Shown here: positions 22,660 to 35,140 of the stretch, one piece after another
Position numbering within the stretch: position 1 is the stretch's first letter
How the letters are laid out: each line of letters opens with the position of its first letter
Assembly (NCBI GenBank): GCA_036426205.1
Contig: CM071567.1
Span: 295,940,204 to 296,004,203 of the forward strand
Reading direction: 5' to 3'
DNA length: 64,000 nt
From: Ascaphus truei
Lineage: Eukaryota > Chordata > Amphibia > Anura > Ascaphidae
Notes under the pieces: model-generated
Told to the model about the DNA's origin: nothing
The model's database searches: none
What the model saw: the letters and a program-made list of their open reading frames with translations, nothing else
Translations under genes and position numbers: made by a program

Positions 22660-25245
22660 ACACACAAACAATCAAATTGGGTCTATAACTGCAGGCATAG
22701 AAAAACTATCTTTATGCAAGATAATTTAGGTCTACTTTTTATGTTGAAATAATAATTGAGTTAGTCCAGCTTGCAGAATCCATATTACTGTAGGTTTACC
22801 AGAAGCAAACAATACCTGCAGATTAGCAACGGAATTACTTATGGTTAATATTTGATATTGGATGAAACACATCAATGTTACCATTTTTCAAAAATCTATA
22901 GCTAACAAAAACCTCATATATGAAATTCACAGTCAATCACTATCACTTCTAAACACATGCATGTTACAATTACAAATTAAAAATTGTTAGCACTTTAATT
23001 CAATAGCATTAAATCATATAACAATCTCATGCAACCACACATCTGTTTTTTAATAAGCATACAATGTATTGGACAATAAATAATACTACATCTCACTGCA
23101 TTTATCAACATTACTTAAATGGAGACACAAAATACAAGGAACTTAGATGCAATAACTAGAGAAGAGAGAAACGCAGAGAGAATCATAGCGTAAAAACATT
23201 CATCAAAAACAAAAAGTATCATAGGCGAGTATTGCGCTTACAATGTCAAAATATAACAACATATAACCTGTATGTCCCTGTAGGAGATGTGTGCAGTGGA
23301 TAGAACAACTGAGCCATTTTAGGAGAAATAAACAAAATTAGAGCAAAAAATAATAACCAGGCCAAACCCCATGTAGAGGACTGACTGACATTGAGCAGTC
23401 TCTATCTGAGGGCTGGAAGGCTTGGTCTTTTACAAAGCTTGTGACACAAGTCCAAAAGAGAGGTACCTGTAGGTAGTGTGATCTTCACGTCAATCCAGGG
23501 TCTGTAGTGGTGTCTGTGGGGGTTCCCTCTGGCGGGTTTAGAGTGTCTCTTCCCCTGGAATCTCTCCAGGAGCACAGACTCTTCGGTGCTAGAGATTCCA
23601 GGCAGTCTGTGCAGCAGGATTATAAGCCTGCTTGATGAGTCACGTGGGGACTGGTCAATAAGCTTCTGCTGAAATTAACCAGCTCCTTGCTGAACTGATC
23701 AGCAAAAGACAGGCTTTATTTTGGAAGCCTTTTAGACAAGGGTAAGGTTGACACATGTGGTGAAAGCGGCAGTAATATCACGCATACAGACACAGGGGAA
23801 CAAGAGAGTTCAGTTAACAAAGCCCAATTTGCAGTCCTCCAGTTTTCCTACGTTTTTCATGGAACACAGGTCACCTTCCTCTTTAGCGCACTTTACATTT
23901 TTAACTACTCACAAACAATAGCATTGCCAGTTCTTTGAAAAACAGATGTCCTTTCTGAATTCCAGATTCTCAATAAGAACTTGTCTCTATAACTTATCAT
24001 TGGTACAAGCAATTATGGGAATGAATGGAACAGTGTTTCATACCTTCACCTGAAAGTTAAAACGAATGCTCCCCCTCGCCTAAAGATGATAAAACTATCT
24101 GTCACACTTGTCTCTTTTTCATTTTGCTTGACTCTATGGCTCTCTTTCTGGGGCTGTTTTCATCTGAGATGCTTGTTAGCCGAGAAGACCACTCATCCTG
24201 GAGGGATTGGTTGAAAGTGGTGTCACCGGTAGGTAAGGGTGATAGAGTTAATAATGTTGAAATGCTGTGATTTTGGCGATTGAGGTTGTGCGTCCATTTT
24301 GTGTTTTTTGCTTTTAGCTTCTCTCATCTCACCTCAACAGTATAATAAATTACAAAAACTTGCAAGTATTTTTTTTTACTGGGTGAGTTTACTGTAGCAC
24401 ATGGAACTCGCCTACGTTTTTTATAATGATAGCTCCCACCCACCTACTACCAAGTGATCTGCTAATGATAAGGTATAAAAGACATTTAAGTTTACAAGTC
24501 AGATAGTCTTCCCCTATGAACATGAAAGAGAGAAGAAGGAAGAATTTAACTCTTAAAATTAAAATGTTTAATTTAAGTTAAAAATACATATATAAGAAGT
24601 TAACACTTGCCAGATCTCAGGTCATCTTAGCACGGTGGGCAAGCATATCATACTTTGGCCAAAATATGTAACTAAAACCCTTATTTCAGTGAAGTAATAG
24701 AAATAATTAAAGATTTGCAGTTTTTTATGTTGCATGATATTAGTAATAATGTTATGCTTTTAGTGATTGCAGATGTGTTGATCCTATATTTTTTGATATG
24801 CTAGTGTCTTACATTTTGTGTCTCCGGTTAGATGCTCTTATTTTCATTGTAATTATTCTCTTTCTTGGGGACGCAAGTCAAGAGGAGATTCATTGCAAAA
24901 TTCTGTATTTATTCTATTTAAAACAAACAAACAGTATCTTCTCACTTTCATATTAGTAAAATCTGCTCTTCTACAGTCTATGACCCCCATCACTGCAGAG
25001 CATTCAAGTCCCACGCCGGTCAGTTTCTCTCCCCCCCCACCCTACATCTTCGTGTTTCATGTCAGCACCCTTCATCAGAAGTAGACATGTTGTTCTTATT
25101 TTGTGTGATTACTACACATTGTCATGATAGTGAGAGCACCAAAAATCTTAGAACTTTTATGCACACCCTATTTTCCTACATTCTAATAAGACAAAACACC
25201 ATAATATGAGATACAATTTAATTGAATAAGCCAGCATACAGCTGT
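22660..25245. other. AT-rich DNA, nothing recognised
   Basis: No coding signal, tRNA boxes or repeat termini identified. A C-run lies near 25032, and a short imperfect hairpin at about 23550-23615 pairs 'ctggaatctct' with 'agagattccag'. Confidence 0.45.
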
Positions 25246-25249
25246 AGTC

Positions 25250-25760
25250 AGCTTTATCTCCAACCTGTCCCAGCAGATTGACTGGTAAACTCCAGACCAA
25301 ATGTGGAGTGTTCACAGCAAAGTGCAGATAATTGGGGAATTGTCCTTCAGGATTAACAGAGTTGGGGTCCCTGCTTCTAAATGTGACTCCCACTATGTTA
25401 ATCCTACATGGCCACATCAGTCTGGAAGTTAATTTCAGCGGGGATCCCCTGCTTTCTGATATATGGAACAGCAACATTTTCTGCTACACCTGTTGATGAT
25501 AAGAAAAAAAAAAAAGGATCTACTCACCGGGGACTTTTCTACTAGCAATTAAGGATCATGGACTTCTGCACATCATAGTGTGCTGCTATCTCCTGTACGT
25601 TTAAATGTCTTGATCACGTGACATGGGAGAATTAAACATGCTATAGATACTGACACCCCATACTGAGGCCTCTATCTCTGGAAGTAGGGGTTCCCTGGCT
25701 CTGAAATTATTGTGGTTCAGCTGCAGAGACCCACTGCTTCAATACTATGTAATTAAAATA
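25250..25760. repeat. Foldback-family repeat
   Basis: The left half (25250-25480) matches 1617-1860. The right half carries 'gatcacgtga' (CACGTG at 25615-25620), 'gacaccccatactgaggcct' and 'ctctgaaattattgtggttc', matching the right arm of 33205-33828. It is less symmetrical than the copy at 33205, so some arm sequence has been lost. Confidence 0.6.
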
Positions 25761-25784
25761 AAAGCAGATTTATTAGCTTAGCAG

Positions 25785-25935
25785 CTAGATGTTAAGGTAA
25801 TGAAGGGGTTAAACCAAAGTACCTTTTTTGTTGGTGGTTGAGTGTATGAGTGAAGGGGGTAGTTGCCCACAGGTGGGCAGTTAGGCCTGCTGGGAGGGTT
25901 GTGGGAGGGGTTAACCCTACATTACCTATATGGAT
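25785..25935. repeat. Palindromic 'TTAAGGGGTTA'-type repeat
   Basis: 'aaggtaatgaaggggttaa' is mirrored imperfectly by 'ttaaccctacattacct'. The interior resembles 1920-1980 ('ttgcccatgcgtgggt' versus 'ttgcccacaggtgggc'). Confidence 0.5.
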
Positions 25936-27520
25936 GCCCGGGCTGGCTGTATAGACATTTATACAAAATGCACCAAACAACATAAAACATATTTTAATAC
26001 AGAATATGTCTTAGGAAACCTTGTACCTGTGAAGGAAATGGGTCTGGATATGTGGGCTCGAAACCCAGGGAGTCTGGGAGACACTGGATAGCCCTGGTGT
26101 AATTCACCCAGTGTACCCGCAAATCATGCCTGCACGCCGGGGGAAATTAGGGGACCACCGCTAACTTTGTCCCCTGAACTCCTGCAAACAAAATAAGTGC
26201 ATTTCCACCCAAATATTCCGCCTAAAACTTACACTCCTGAAGTTTCCTGTGCCTTGGACAAGGGAAACAGGTAAAGCAGAAAAACAGGTCATGCTTTTAC
26301 TTTTACATTGCATTTAACATTACATTGTCCCTGACTTATGGTGTTTCTTAGCTGCCAAGGGTAACCAGTCAGGCTTCACCTTTATTACGCCAACCCAGTC
26401 CCTCAGCTACGATACAGTATGTAGCTCTCTATCAAAACAACTTTTCTCATCTTTAATCTACAGCTTGTAGGAGCGGACACACCTAAGATTTCTATTCAAC
26501 AGTGAGAAATTGGATAATGTACTCTTAATGATGCACTTAACGTCCATTCATGTGAATGGAAGTTATGGTATTGGTTGCCCAATTCTCAAAAAATAGTAAC
26601 ACAGGGGTTCAAAGTTAACTATTTTCTGTTTAACTTTTCCCCTTCCTTATTTCTCTATCAATTTTGATGATACGCTCTTTCAGATAGGGACCTCTTAAGA
26701 TGTTAGTAATGTGTCCAACAAACAAAGTAATTATTACCTTGGTTGACTGTTCAAATTGGAAGCATACTTAGCATTAGCTGTTTTCATTTCTCTACCTACA
26801 GTTTTAACCAAAGAGTTAGCTGCAGTCCGAGACCAAATACATTTGAATTAAAACCTCAAATACAGACAAACCATATGTATTAGGCTCACAAATCGTAAAT
26901 TACTAAACTTAACTTATTTCATGATATGCATTTAATTAACACCAATATAGTATGCTTTATGTAGAGGCAGAGCTCTCAAAATGCCAATAATACTATATTA
27001 CACTACAGTACCTGATACTTCTATTTCTTGCAGCTGTGGAGTTGGCATATACTGTTCTTTGTAAAAACACATCCCACACAGACACATGCTACGATCATGC
27101 ATAAACTGTTTGAAGGCAGCAGTCACTAGTCTCTGGAAGTAATATAAGAAAGAAAATATTCAATAATTATCAGTCACAACATTTTTAATTTGTACATCGC
27201 ATGTTACTTATGGATTTGAAAGTTAAAAACATCAGTAGGAAAGAATGTATTTTTTTGCTATATTACTTAATTTCAGATATTGCGTCCAGAACATAAATTT
27301 CCAGTGCAGTTTGGATTAGGCTTTATTTTGTTGTAGTCTGTCATTGACATTTGAAAACTCCTTTGAATGTAGAGGCATGAGCAGTGAGACATTTAGGCAA
27401 ATTATTAGTTTGTCCTTGTAAGTTTTGATGTTCCTGTTTTTATACCCACAAAATTGGTTAATTTGCCAATAAGTAATGAGCAAAAGGTTCTGATAACTTG
27501 CTGTTAAGGATGTGACATAC
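25936..27520. other. No gene recognised
   Basis: Mixed then AT-rich DNA. No domain-bearing frame. The short minus-strand frames at 27316-27655 are not supported by any recognisable motif. Confidence 0.45.
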
Positions 27521-27525
27521 ATTAA

Positions 27526-27875
27526 GGCCTCGTTCAGACAGAAAGCAATGCGACGTGCACGTGCGCACGCTCGTCACTCTATTGCTGTGTTCTATGGGAG
27601 TTTTCAAACTGAAAACAACCACCGACAGCAAAGTACAGCGTTGACACCGCTGCACTTGAAGGAGACAACTGAAGTTGTCATTTCCAGCAGCAGCCGCCTC
27701 ACGTGTACTTCACCAGCCAATCACAAACACATACACTTTTTCTTATTTTTCAAAGTCCCGCCTCCAATCACGTAATTCTGCCTGCTGGGGATGAGCACAC
27801 ATCGCCCGGCAGGCAGAGGCGGGGACGCGCAGCAAGGTAGCTTTTTGTTGGAGCTCAGCCTTACAATACTGCAGA
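27526..27875. repeat. GC-rich repeat of the 'TAAGGCC' kind
   Basis: Begins 'ttaaggcctcgttcagac' and ends near 'agctcagccttacaa', an imperfect inverted pair. It is CpG-rich within AT-rich DNA, like 5761-6140 and 29830-30170. Probably a nonautonomous DNA transposon family; weakly supported. Confidence 0.4.
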
Positions 27876-28022
27876 CTCGTTGTAACATGTGACAGTTTAG
27901 AGCAGCCATTAGTTGCATAGGTATATACTGCGCACAGTTACACATTAGTTTAGTGTGGGGGGAAAAAACTTTTTCATTGAGTTTATCCATTGCTTTATTA
28001 TAACTGATTGCAATAAAATATT

Positions 28023-28208
28023 GGGGCTCATATTTACTAAATTGTGCAATTCCATAGGAATAATCCATGAAGTGTCTTCTGGCACCAGAAGGTATCTTAT
28101 GGAAGATCTTATAGAAGATCAACACTTAGTAAATATGGGGCAATGTATCTTTCAGCACCCATATGTATGTTATAGAATAGCACATAGCACTGCTGAGTAA
28201 ATATGGCC
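28023..28208. mobile_element. MITE with GGGGC(T)CATATTTACT termini
   Basis: The left end GGGGCTCATATTTACT is mirrored by AGTAAATATGGCCCC at the right end (28194-28208), with one indel. The 186-bp interior is noncoding and contains 'ttatggaagatcttatagaa', itself nearly palindromic. No transposase. Confidence 0.65.
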
Positions 28209-28875
28209 CCATGTGTATTCAATAAATTGAAAAGATATTAGTAAAGCATATTTTTCTATTTAGAAAAATGCAAGCAAAAGGCACCAGATCTGTAGCTTTA
28301 TTTTATATATTGTAGGTCAAATGCCTCTTCGTTGTATTGTAATAGAAAATGAGATTTGTTGTAGATTGTGATACTTTCTACCAGACCAATATAGGAATTC
28401 TTCAAGGAGAAAATGATAATGTACAAAGTTTTGAAACCTTGCATGTTTCTTCTTTAATTGTACTCTAGCTGCGCAGAAGGAAGAATGCATGTATACCAAC
28501 AGAAAATCTGTAGAGATCAAGAGCAAATCTGCAGGAGTCTCCATGTGGATTAGTGACAGCATGAGTGTAATTTATCAGGATAATGATAGGCGAGTGGGGG
28601 AAGGGGTGAAAAGTGGTTAGGCTGACCATTTCTCAGTGGTGTGGGATAGAAAAATGTATATAATTAGTATCTAGGCTCATAATATTGCTTGTTTAGAATT
28701 TAAATGTATCCTAATTCCAATGTCCTTCCAATGTGTTTAAAAAATGCCGCATTTGCTGCAATTCTGATGTGGTTTCTAGTCATGTCTGAGGTGAAGTGAA
28801 AACAGTTGAACAGCAAACATTCCCCCACCCATCCCCCCCATGCCTCCCCTCCCCCCCATGCCTCCCCTCCCCACC
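28209..28875. other. No gene recognised
   Basis: AT-rich DNA ending in C-rich tandem 'catgcctcccctccccc' units at about 28835-28870. No supported gene. Confidence 0.45.
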
Positions 28876-28879
28876 TTTC

Positions 28880-29660
28880 AGGAGACAGTGTTTCCCTCAG
28901 GGCCCTTCTGATCCTGACCTATGTGAGAAACTGCCCCCGTTACATGTCAGTGTAGTGTGGTGCACCTGCTAGCTCACAGGACTCCTGAGTCTCCTGCTCG
29001 TTGGTAGTGGGGAATTCACCATGACAGGCGTATGAGGTAGTGCTGAGTTCTACTCACAGTTGGTCCAGTGCCTCCATCCCTTACAGATCCCCACGACAGC
29101 AGGGAGGAGTTTCTGGAAGAGAACTCCTAGGTGCATCTTCTTGCTGAATAACTCCATTCTCAGACAAGAAGGGTCTCGTGAACAAGGGCATCTTTATTTT
29201 GCAAGGTACATGGCAGACTGCCCATCATAGCGGCCGACACTTAGCCGCACATCTTCATGTTGCACTTCATTAGGAAGGTCCTTCCTGTTTCTGTAGTTTG
29301 CCAATTAGGTTTCTTCCACCTCTCCCCTAAGGGAGACTACCAGCTGTGCCAGAGCCCTGGACACAGTGTGGTGTCAGATTGTCCCTTTCTGAAACTCACA
29401 CCTGAACACCTACAGACACTTCACCCAGACATAACACACTAACTTTAGGAAGTGATGCGGAATATATAGGCTCCAGAAAGACCCACCTCTGTGTCACTAA
29501 CAGTGGACACAGAGCATGCGGTCACGTCCTTTGCTACATATGACACATCACAGGGTTTGAGGGCAAACCTCCATGATGACTATTGGCAACCCTGCCTTCT
29601 TACCAGGGATTACTGCCAGAAAGAGAGAGATATGTAACACCAATTTTACACATGGCTACA
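28880..29660 (-). repeat. Solo LTR related to the element at 37238-42026
   Basis: Order and content follow the LTR at 41207-42026: 'gtggtgcacctg', 'aggactcctgagtctcc', 'gcatctttatt' (AATAAA on the minus strand), 'tagccgcacatct', 'ccctggacacagt', 'gagggcaaacctccatgat' and a terminal 'catggctaca'. No internal region is attached, as expected after LTR-LTR recombination. The left boundary is approximate and the copy is clearly diverged. Confidence 0.7.
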
Positions 29661-29829
29661 CATGCATGGTGAAGGTGTTGACAATATCTAGGTCTTTAAA
29701 GTTGTGTCTTGAACTTTTCCTCATGGTGTTAACCCTGTCTATGCAGGCTTAGTGGACAGGAGAAGTGTAGGTGAAGCATATTGGGGAGACTTTCTTAGGT
29801 GACTGCCTTTGCTACAACTCGGGTGTTTT

Positions 29830-30170
29830 TTCTAAGAGCAGGTCCATACTGCCTTCGCCGGCGCGGAGGCGTGGGCCTGTGTGCTGTCACCCACGGGAAG
29901 TGGGTGTATTTTTTTTGTTTATGTTAGACACGCCGTGGGAGGCGTGTCTAGGGTGTCACAGAGCTGGTTCGCCCACATTGGGCGAAGCGCTCACGTGACC
30001 TGTCCATCGCACCAAGAAATCAGTTTCAACTGATTTCTCGCCCAACGCTTGCGCCCTCCTGCTGCCGCCTGTGCGGTCTATGTGCGCGCTCTATGCCTTA
30101 AGGAAATCTGATTGCGGCCCACGCGGACACCTCCCTGCGGTCTGCGGCAGCATGGACTTAGCCAAAGAGT
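29830..30170. repeat. GC-rich repeat
   Basis: CpG-rich block starting 'agcaggtccatactgcc' and ending 'ggcagcatggacttagcc', which form an imperfect inverted pair. It contains the palindromic piece 'gaaatcagtttcaactgatttc' at about 30015. Noncoding. Confidence 0.45.
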
Positions 30171-32690
30171 GTCTGATGAATATTAAAGCGCCATTGTAAG
30201 ATGTGTGTGTGAATCATTCACTGGTGAATGCAAATCAGGTCAACTCTAGCATTCAAAAACAGTGGTTAATCTGTAAGTACTCAGTGCAGAATGTTGATAA
30301 CCTCCTCCCCCCTGTGCCTTCCAAGAAAAATCATCACAATTTTACCAGAACCCATAAAGCACTAATTGTATTAACTGTGTATTGGCCAAGTCAGATATTT
30401 GCTTTAATACTGTGAATTAAACACAGTTTTTCAGCAAACACAACTGGCACAGGTTCTCACATTTTCTAATTCTGATATATCCAATAAACCCTTTTAAAAC
30501 AGCTGGATGAAAGAACTAAATTCCACATTAGCATTTCTAATGCAGTTTGTTTTATTTTGTTTCTCAAACATCATTTCTCAACAGATGTATAGAGGAGAAC
30601 ATTGCTGAGTTTTTGCTATTTTGGGATCAGTGGCTGACAATGTATTTAAAACCTAGTTCCTATCTAGAAAGACATACCAATTGAAGATGAGGTGTTTTCT
30701 TTAGTTTTGTGCTGTATATTACTTTTATTGTGTACTATTCAGATGACATAGAGAAATTATTTGAAGGCTACAATTCTCTTAGTACTGTACTTGCTAATAT
30801 GATCATATGTAAATAAGTTATGTACAAACTTCTACCCCTTAGACCAACAACCAGTTGGTCAAGGATGGTCAAATATATCCAATCAAGGATGGACAATTCT
30901 TAATTTTGACAATATTAAGTGCCTCATTCACGTAACTATGCTAGATATTGTCGTTGTTTAAAACCACTAGATATGCTAGTTGATGCCCAAGAAAAGCCAC
31001 CATCTCCTGTAAGGTATATAGAACATGTAAATATTATAGTTATCATAAATACCTCAAAAATAGTACTTAAGGGTCACCCCATTCACTGGTGTTTTGCAAC
31101 TAAAAATGTTCTGTTTTATTTTTGCCAAAATTGACTTGGTTTTGGATTGAAAACAACACTTATGGAAAAAAAATCACGTGCTTGTTTTGAAATTTGGCTT
31201 AACATTTTTCAAAAAATTATTTTGCAGCATTGTGCAGTTTTATGTGTGAAAATGTAAACCATTACCTTAAAATACACACAAAGCAAATGTCAAAAATGAA
31301 CAAAAAAACTTATCTGAGACTGAGTTTATTTGTGTTTTAGTTTGTATTGTGTTACAATTGACTGTCAAATACACAAATCCTAACATTTGGGATGTGTAAC
31401 CTGCAAACATGCCAATCCTTAATAGTACCTATATGTATTTGTGCTATAAAGGTTTGATTATTGCACCCATGTATTTTGTTTTTATATCACAATAGTCTGT
31501 ACCATACAAAGCATTAGTACCGCATTAATAAAATTATACATTCCCTTCCCCTCAATACCTCATATCATTTTTGAGAACCTTGATACAGTGCTTCACATTA
31601 TTTCGTCTTTACTATCATTTGCAGACTTATAATGTCTAATTATATTTTACTATTTTACTGTCTTGCATAAATATCAGTCCTTGTCTTTTCCTACTTGCAA
31701 CTGTAACGTAATATGAAAGGAGAAACCCTGTGTATGCGTGTTTGTGTATGCAGGAATGAATGAGCAAATGGGATTTAAAGAAAGAGGATGATTGATTAAA
31801 AGGAAATGTGTGAAAGGAATGAGGATGCATGGAACACCTCTTCACAGACATGACACAGATATTCATGCAGCACAATCATTTTATAAAACCTTGGTGTGAG
31901 CATTTGTTAATCCTATAAGGATAGGAAACACCAGGATATAGGAAGGCCAGGACGAGTGGGATACATACCCCTGGCTAATGAGACCAGGAGGCAATGTTAT
32001 GACAAGAAACCTATCGCTGCAGATTTTTGCAGAGCACAAAATGTTACTTTAAAATCATTACTTTGGAAAAGGTTGACTCAACTGAGTATGCCATTTCATA
32101 CATTTCAATTCATTGCAAATAAAATGTTAAGTATTTCAGTTATCTTTCTCACTGTAAACTTTAAATTCCAATAGTAATACTCATTAATACGTTTTTTCTG
32201 TTTCTTCATACAAAAAAATCTGCTCAAATGTATTTTACTTATTACAGTAACCTAACATGTTATTTATAATTGAGTTAAGTTTACCAATTAATATTGTGTC
32301 ATGGGATTGTAAAATGTTGTTGCCACACAGTTAAGTACATAAATTAATAAAGTCTCCCTTCATGGATAAATTTACATTCTGAACATCTCACAATTGATCA
32401 ATAACAGATTTTATAAACAACTTGAATCATCTGGAGAATATTTTGGATGTGCGCAAGCAAAACGTGTAAAACATTTACTGGAATAGTCACGGGTCTTGCC
32501 CTGGATGTAAATGTTCCTTGCTATTGCCTTGAGAAAAACAGAACAAAAAACCTAAGATTAAGGCGCCTAAGTACTAAGATTGTATTTGTGCGTCAAACTT
32601 TCAATGCTAAAAAGTAATAGAAACCTTTAAAAAAGTGAACTTTTTTCATCATTATTTTTGATGTAGAAGGAGATCCAAACAGGAAAAAAA
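30171..32690. other. AT-rich DNA, nothing recognised
   Basis: Long AT-rich stretch. No protein domain, RNA gene or repeat termini recognised on either strand. Confidence 0.45.
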
Positions 32691-32699
32691 AAAGCGGAG

Positions 32700-32905
32700 C
32701 ACAGCGTTCCAAGAAACTGGAGCTAAGCAAGTCCAATATGTAAAAAAATAACTTTTATTAGAAGGTTGCAACATAGAGGTATGCAGGTATCTTGATAAAG
32801 GGTTTACGGCCCGAAACGCGTAGGTGCGTTTTTATTGTATCAGGGGTCTGTTACTGTATGATCCAATAAACTTTTTCATTTTTCTAATGTGAGCCTGCTC
32901 TGGAT
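32700..32905 (+). repeat. Short noncoding repeat with hammerhead-like core
   Basis: About 0.2-kb unit with 'taacttttattaga', a hammerhead-like segment at 32788-32822 and a downstream 'ccaataaactttttca' polyadenylation-like end. Same layout as 2222-2650. No coding capacity. Confidence 0.45.
32788..32822 (+). ncRNA. Degenerate hammerhead ribozyme fossil
   Basis: GAAACGCGTA is exact, and GGG/CCC can form stem II, but the CUGANGA core reads 'ttgataa' (two core changes) and no convincing stem I closes it. Called by family resemblance; probably inactive. Confidence 0.4.
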
Positions 32906-33204
32906 TTATTTGTGGCAGTGCTCTGCCCTGTTTCTAGTTTTTTTAAACAGGAAGAGAAGACTGTTTTTGAGGTTTAAGGTTTAAAGACTGTGGACCCAAA
33001 GCTGTGGTTATTTTTCTGACGCACTGACACTGGATTCTATGCTCCAGGATTTTCTGCTTTTGATGTTGGACAGTGGATTGTCCAGGTGCTGCTATTGATA
33101 TATTCCTGAGCAGGAATGTAACAAAAGCATTTCAAATATATTTCACTCATATAATTTTAGCAGTTTCACTGTGCGGCACTTGTAGCGGGTGAAGCGGCCA
33201 AGCA

Positions 33205-33828
33205 CAGTGTGAACGATTAATACAGTGGTGTCCCTGCTTCTCAATGGAACCCCTGTAGCATTAATCATTCTGGGCCGTCACTAGTCTAGAAGAGCTGCAC
33301 AGAGAGATCAGAGAGAAGCAATCCCTCTCTCTGTGTCTCTCGGTGCATCTCTAACAGCAGATCTCACTATTTTATTATTATTTTTTAGTACATAGGAGTG
33401 AAGCAGGGGGTTTCTGGAGCTGACACACATTAATTTCAGTTCCGGGACCCCCTGCTTCCTGAGATACAGGCCTCCGTATGGGGTGCCAATATATTGGGGC
33501 TGTTTAAATATCCTGGTCACGTGGGTCGTGACGCAGAAGATTTAAACTTGCAGGAGATACTGGCACCCCTTACGGAGGCCTGTATCTCAGGAAGCAGGGG
33601 GTCCCCGGATCTGAAATTAATGCGGTTCAGTTCTGGACACCACTTGTTTTATGTTCTAAAAATAATAATAAAATAATGAGATCTGCTGTAAGATCTGCAC
33701 CGGGAGACACAGAGAGAGAGACTGCTTATTTCTGATTTCTCTGCGCAGGTCTTAGACTAGTAGCAGGCCAAAACACTGCAGGGGTCCAATTCAGAAGCAG
33801 GGGCTCTGCTGCTTTAATCCCTTCAGGG
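33205..33828. repeat. ~620-bp foldback (palindromic) element
   Basis: Two arms of about 300 bp are near reverse complements about a centre near 33520. Matching pairs include 'tcctgagatacaggcctcc' with 'ggaggcctgtatctcagga', and 'cactagtctag' with 'ctagtag'-type sequence at 33755. The centre carries CACGTG (33518-33523). There is no transposase; short arm frames on both strands are by-products of the symmetry. Related pieces occur at 1617, 21872, 25250 and 55985. Confidence 0.75.
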
Positions 33829-34140
33829 CAGTTGTCATTACTGGACTTTTGGGCACGGCGGCCATTGATAAGCAGTTTCTCATGCTTATCTCACTAGGGG
33901 GTGCCAGTAGCCAATGTAATAGCAGGGTTAATGTAATAGCAGAGTTTCGAAGCTCATGTGCCCTGTGGGCCAACAGAAAGATGTGACATCAGGTTCAGCT
34001 TACTATTGGCACCACTTGATGTGGGAGCTTTAAACTTTGCTGAGAAACCAGCACCCCCTTTGGAGTTCTGTATCCTGGGAATCCTAAAGCTGAAATTAAT
34101 GAGGTTCAGCTCCGAAGATCCCCTGCTTCAAACCTATGTT
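33829..34140. repeat. Partial foldback-family copy
   Basis: 'cagcaccccctttggag', 'ttctgtatcctggga' and 'gctgaaattaatgaggttca' match the right arm of the preceding element (33560-33630), but the left arm is not recognisable. Confidence 0.5.
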
Positions 34141-34725
34141 AAAAAAAATGAATTAAAAAAATGCATAAATTGTCCCTTTAATGCGTTGAGTGCTAGAATC
34201 CAGACCCTAAAAATGTTTGTGATAGACGCTCTATCTATTATCTAGCTAGAGAATCTATTTGCCAATTTTATTATCAAACAAATTGAGAAAGTTAGAAATC
34301 TACATGGTTGCTAATAGGCAGTTCAAGAAACTCCTGGGAGATCGTGACTCGCAAAGCTTTTACTTTTACTATTTGTACAATGTGTTACATTATTAAATGA
34401 TTATTGCTAGCACAGATGGCTGTTACATTTTGAAGTCTGCTTTATTCTTGTTTTATCCAATGCCTTGATTTCCGTGTTAGGTTTGGGCTTACTTTATCAA
34501 GTTTTAATGTATTTGTTGAGACAGTGGTTATGTTTTAAACGTAATTGTTTCCAAAGGCATGTTAATGTAGTCACATCATCAAGAATATAGACAAGTTGAT
34601 TTAACTTTTTTTTCATAAAACTTTATTAATTATTTGCTATTATATCTTTTTTTTTCCACAAATGTAGGTCCATCTCCCATGCTCTCTAACAGCCTTACTA
34701 ATAGCCAGTCATGATATAGGGATAG
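34141..34725. other. AT-rich DNA, nothing recognised
   Basis: No gene or repeat end identified. Confidence 0.4.
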
Positions 34726-34727
34726 GG

Positions 34728-34885
34728 AGAAGGATTGGTGCAGTTAGTAAAGACACTGACTGGCACTGAGTTTGGTGCCTGGTTCAATTCCTGGTGTTGG
34801 CTCCTTGTGAACTTGAGCAAGTCACTTTATCTCCCTGGGCCTCAGGCACCAAACATATAGATTGTAAGCTCCACATGGCAGGTAC
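34728..34885 (+). mobile_element. tRNA-derived CORE-SINE
   Basis: tRNA-like head with a B box GGTTCAATTCC (34780-34790) and an A-box-like stretch upstream. It is followed by a core 'cttgagcaagtcactttatc' and 'ccctgggcctcag', the sequence typical of MIR/CORE-SINEs. The tail 'tagattgtaagctcc' is also present near the 3' end of the LINE at 51820-53010, consistent with that LINE class mobilising it. Diverged and without a clear target duplication. Confidence 0.7.
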
Positions 34886-35055
34886 CTGTTAATGTTCAAA
34901 ATTTTAACTAGAAATGTCACAAACCACTTTAGCTTCGATAAATAACTCATCAAGCATTTTGGACACTTTTCGAACAAGTTGGCAAGTATAGCTTTTCCTG
35001 CACAGAATCTCCTCTAGTCGCCCAATAGACGTCACTCGGGTGACTAGAGGAGATT

Positions 35056-35140
35056 GTTTTGTATTGTATGTCTTTATTTATATAGCGCCAAAGTGTACTC
35101 AGCGCTTCACAAAGAATACAGTACAGGGAATTTTAAAAAT
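35056..35140 (-). repeat. CR1/L2-type LINE 3' tail fragment
   Basis: 'tattgtatgtctttattt', 'atatagcgccaaagtg' and 'cagcgcttcac' match the minus-strand LINE tail at 51820-51870. Truncated by the L1 that starts at about 35141. Confidence 0.65.

Noticed and set aside
27721..28125. 134-codon minus-strand frame
   Set aside because: It crosses the boundary of the MITE at 28023 and has no recognisable domain.
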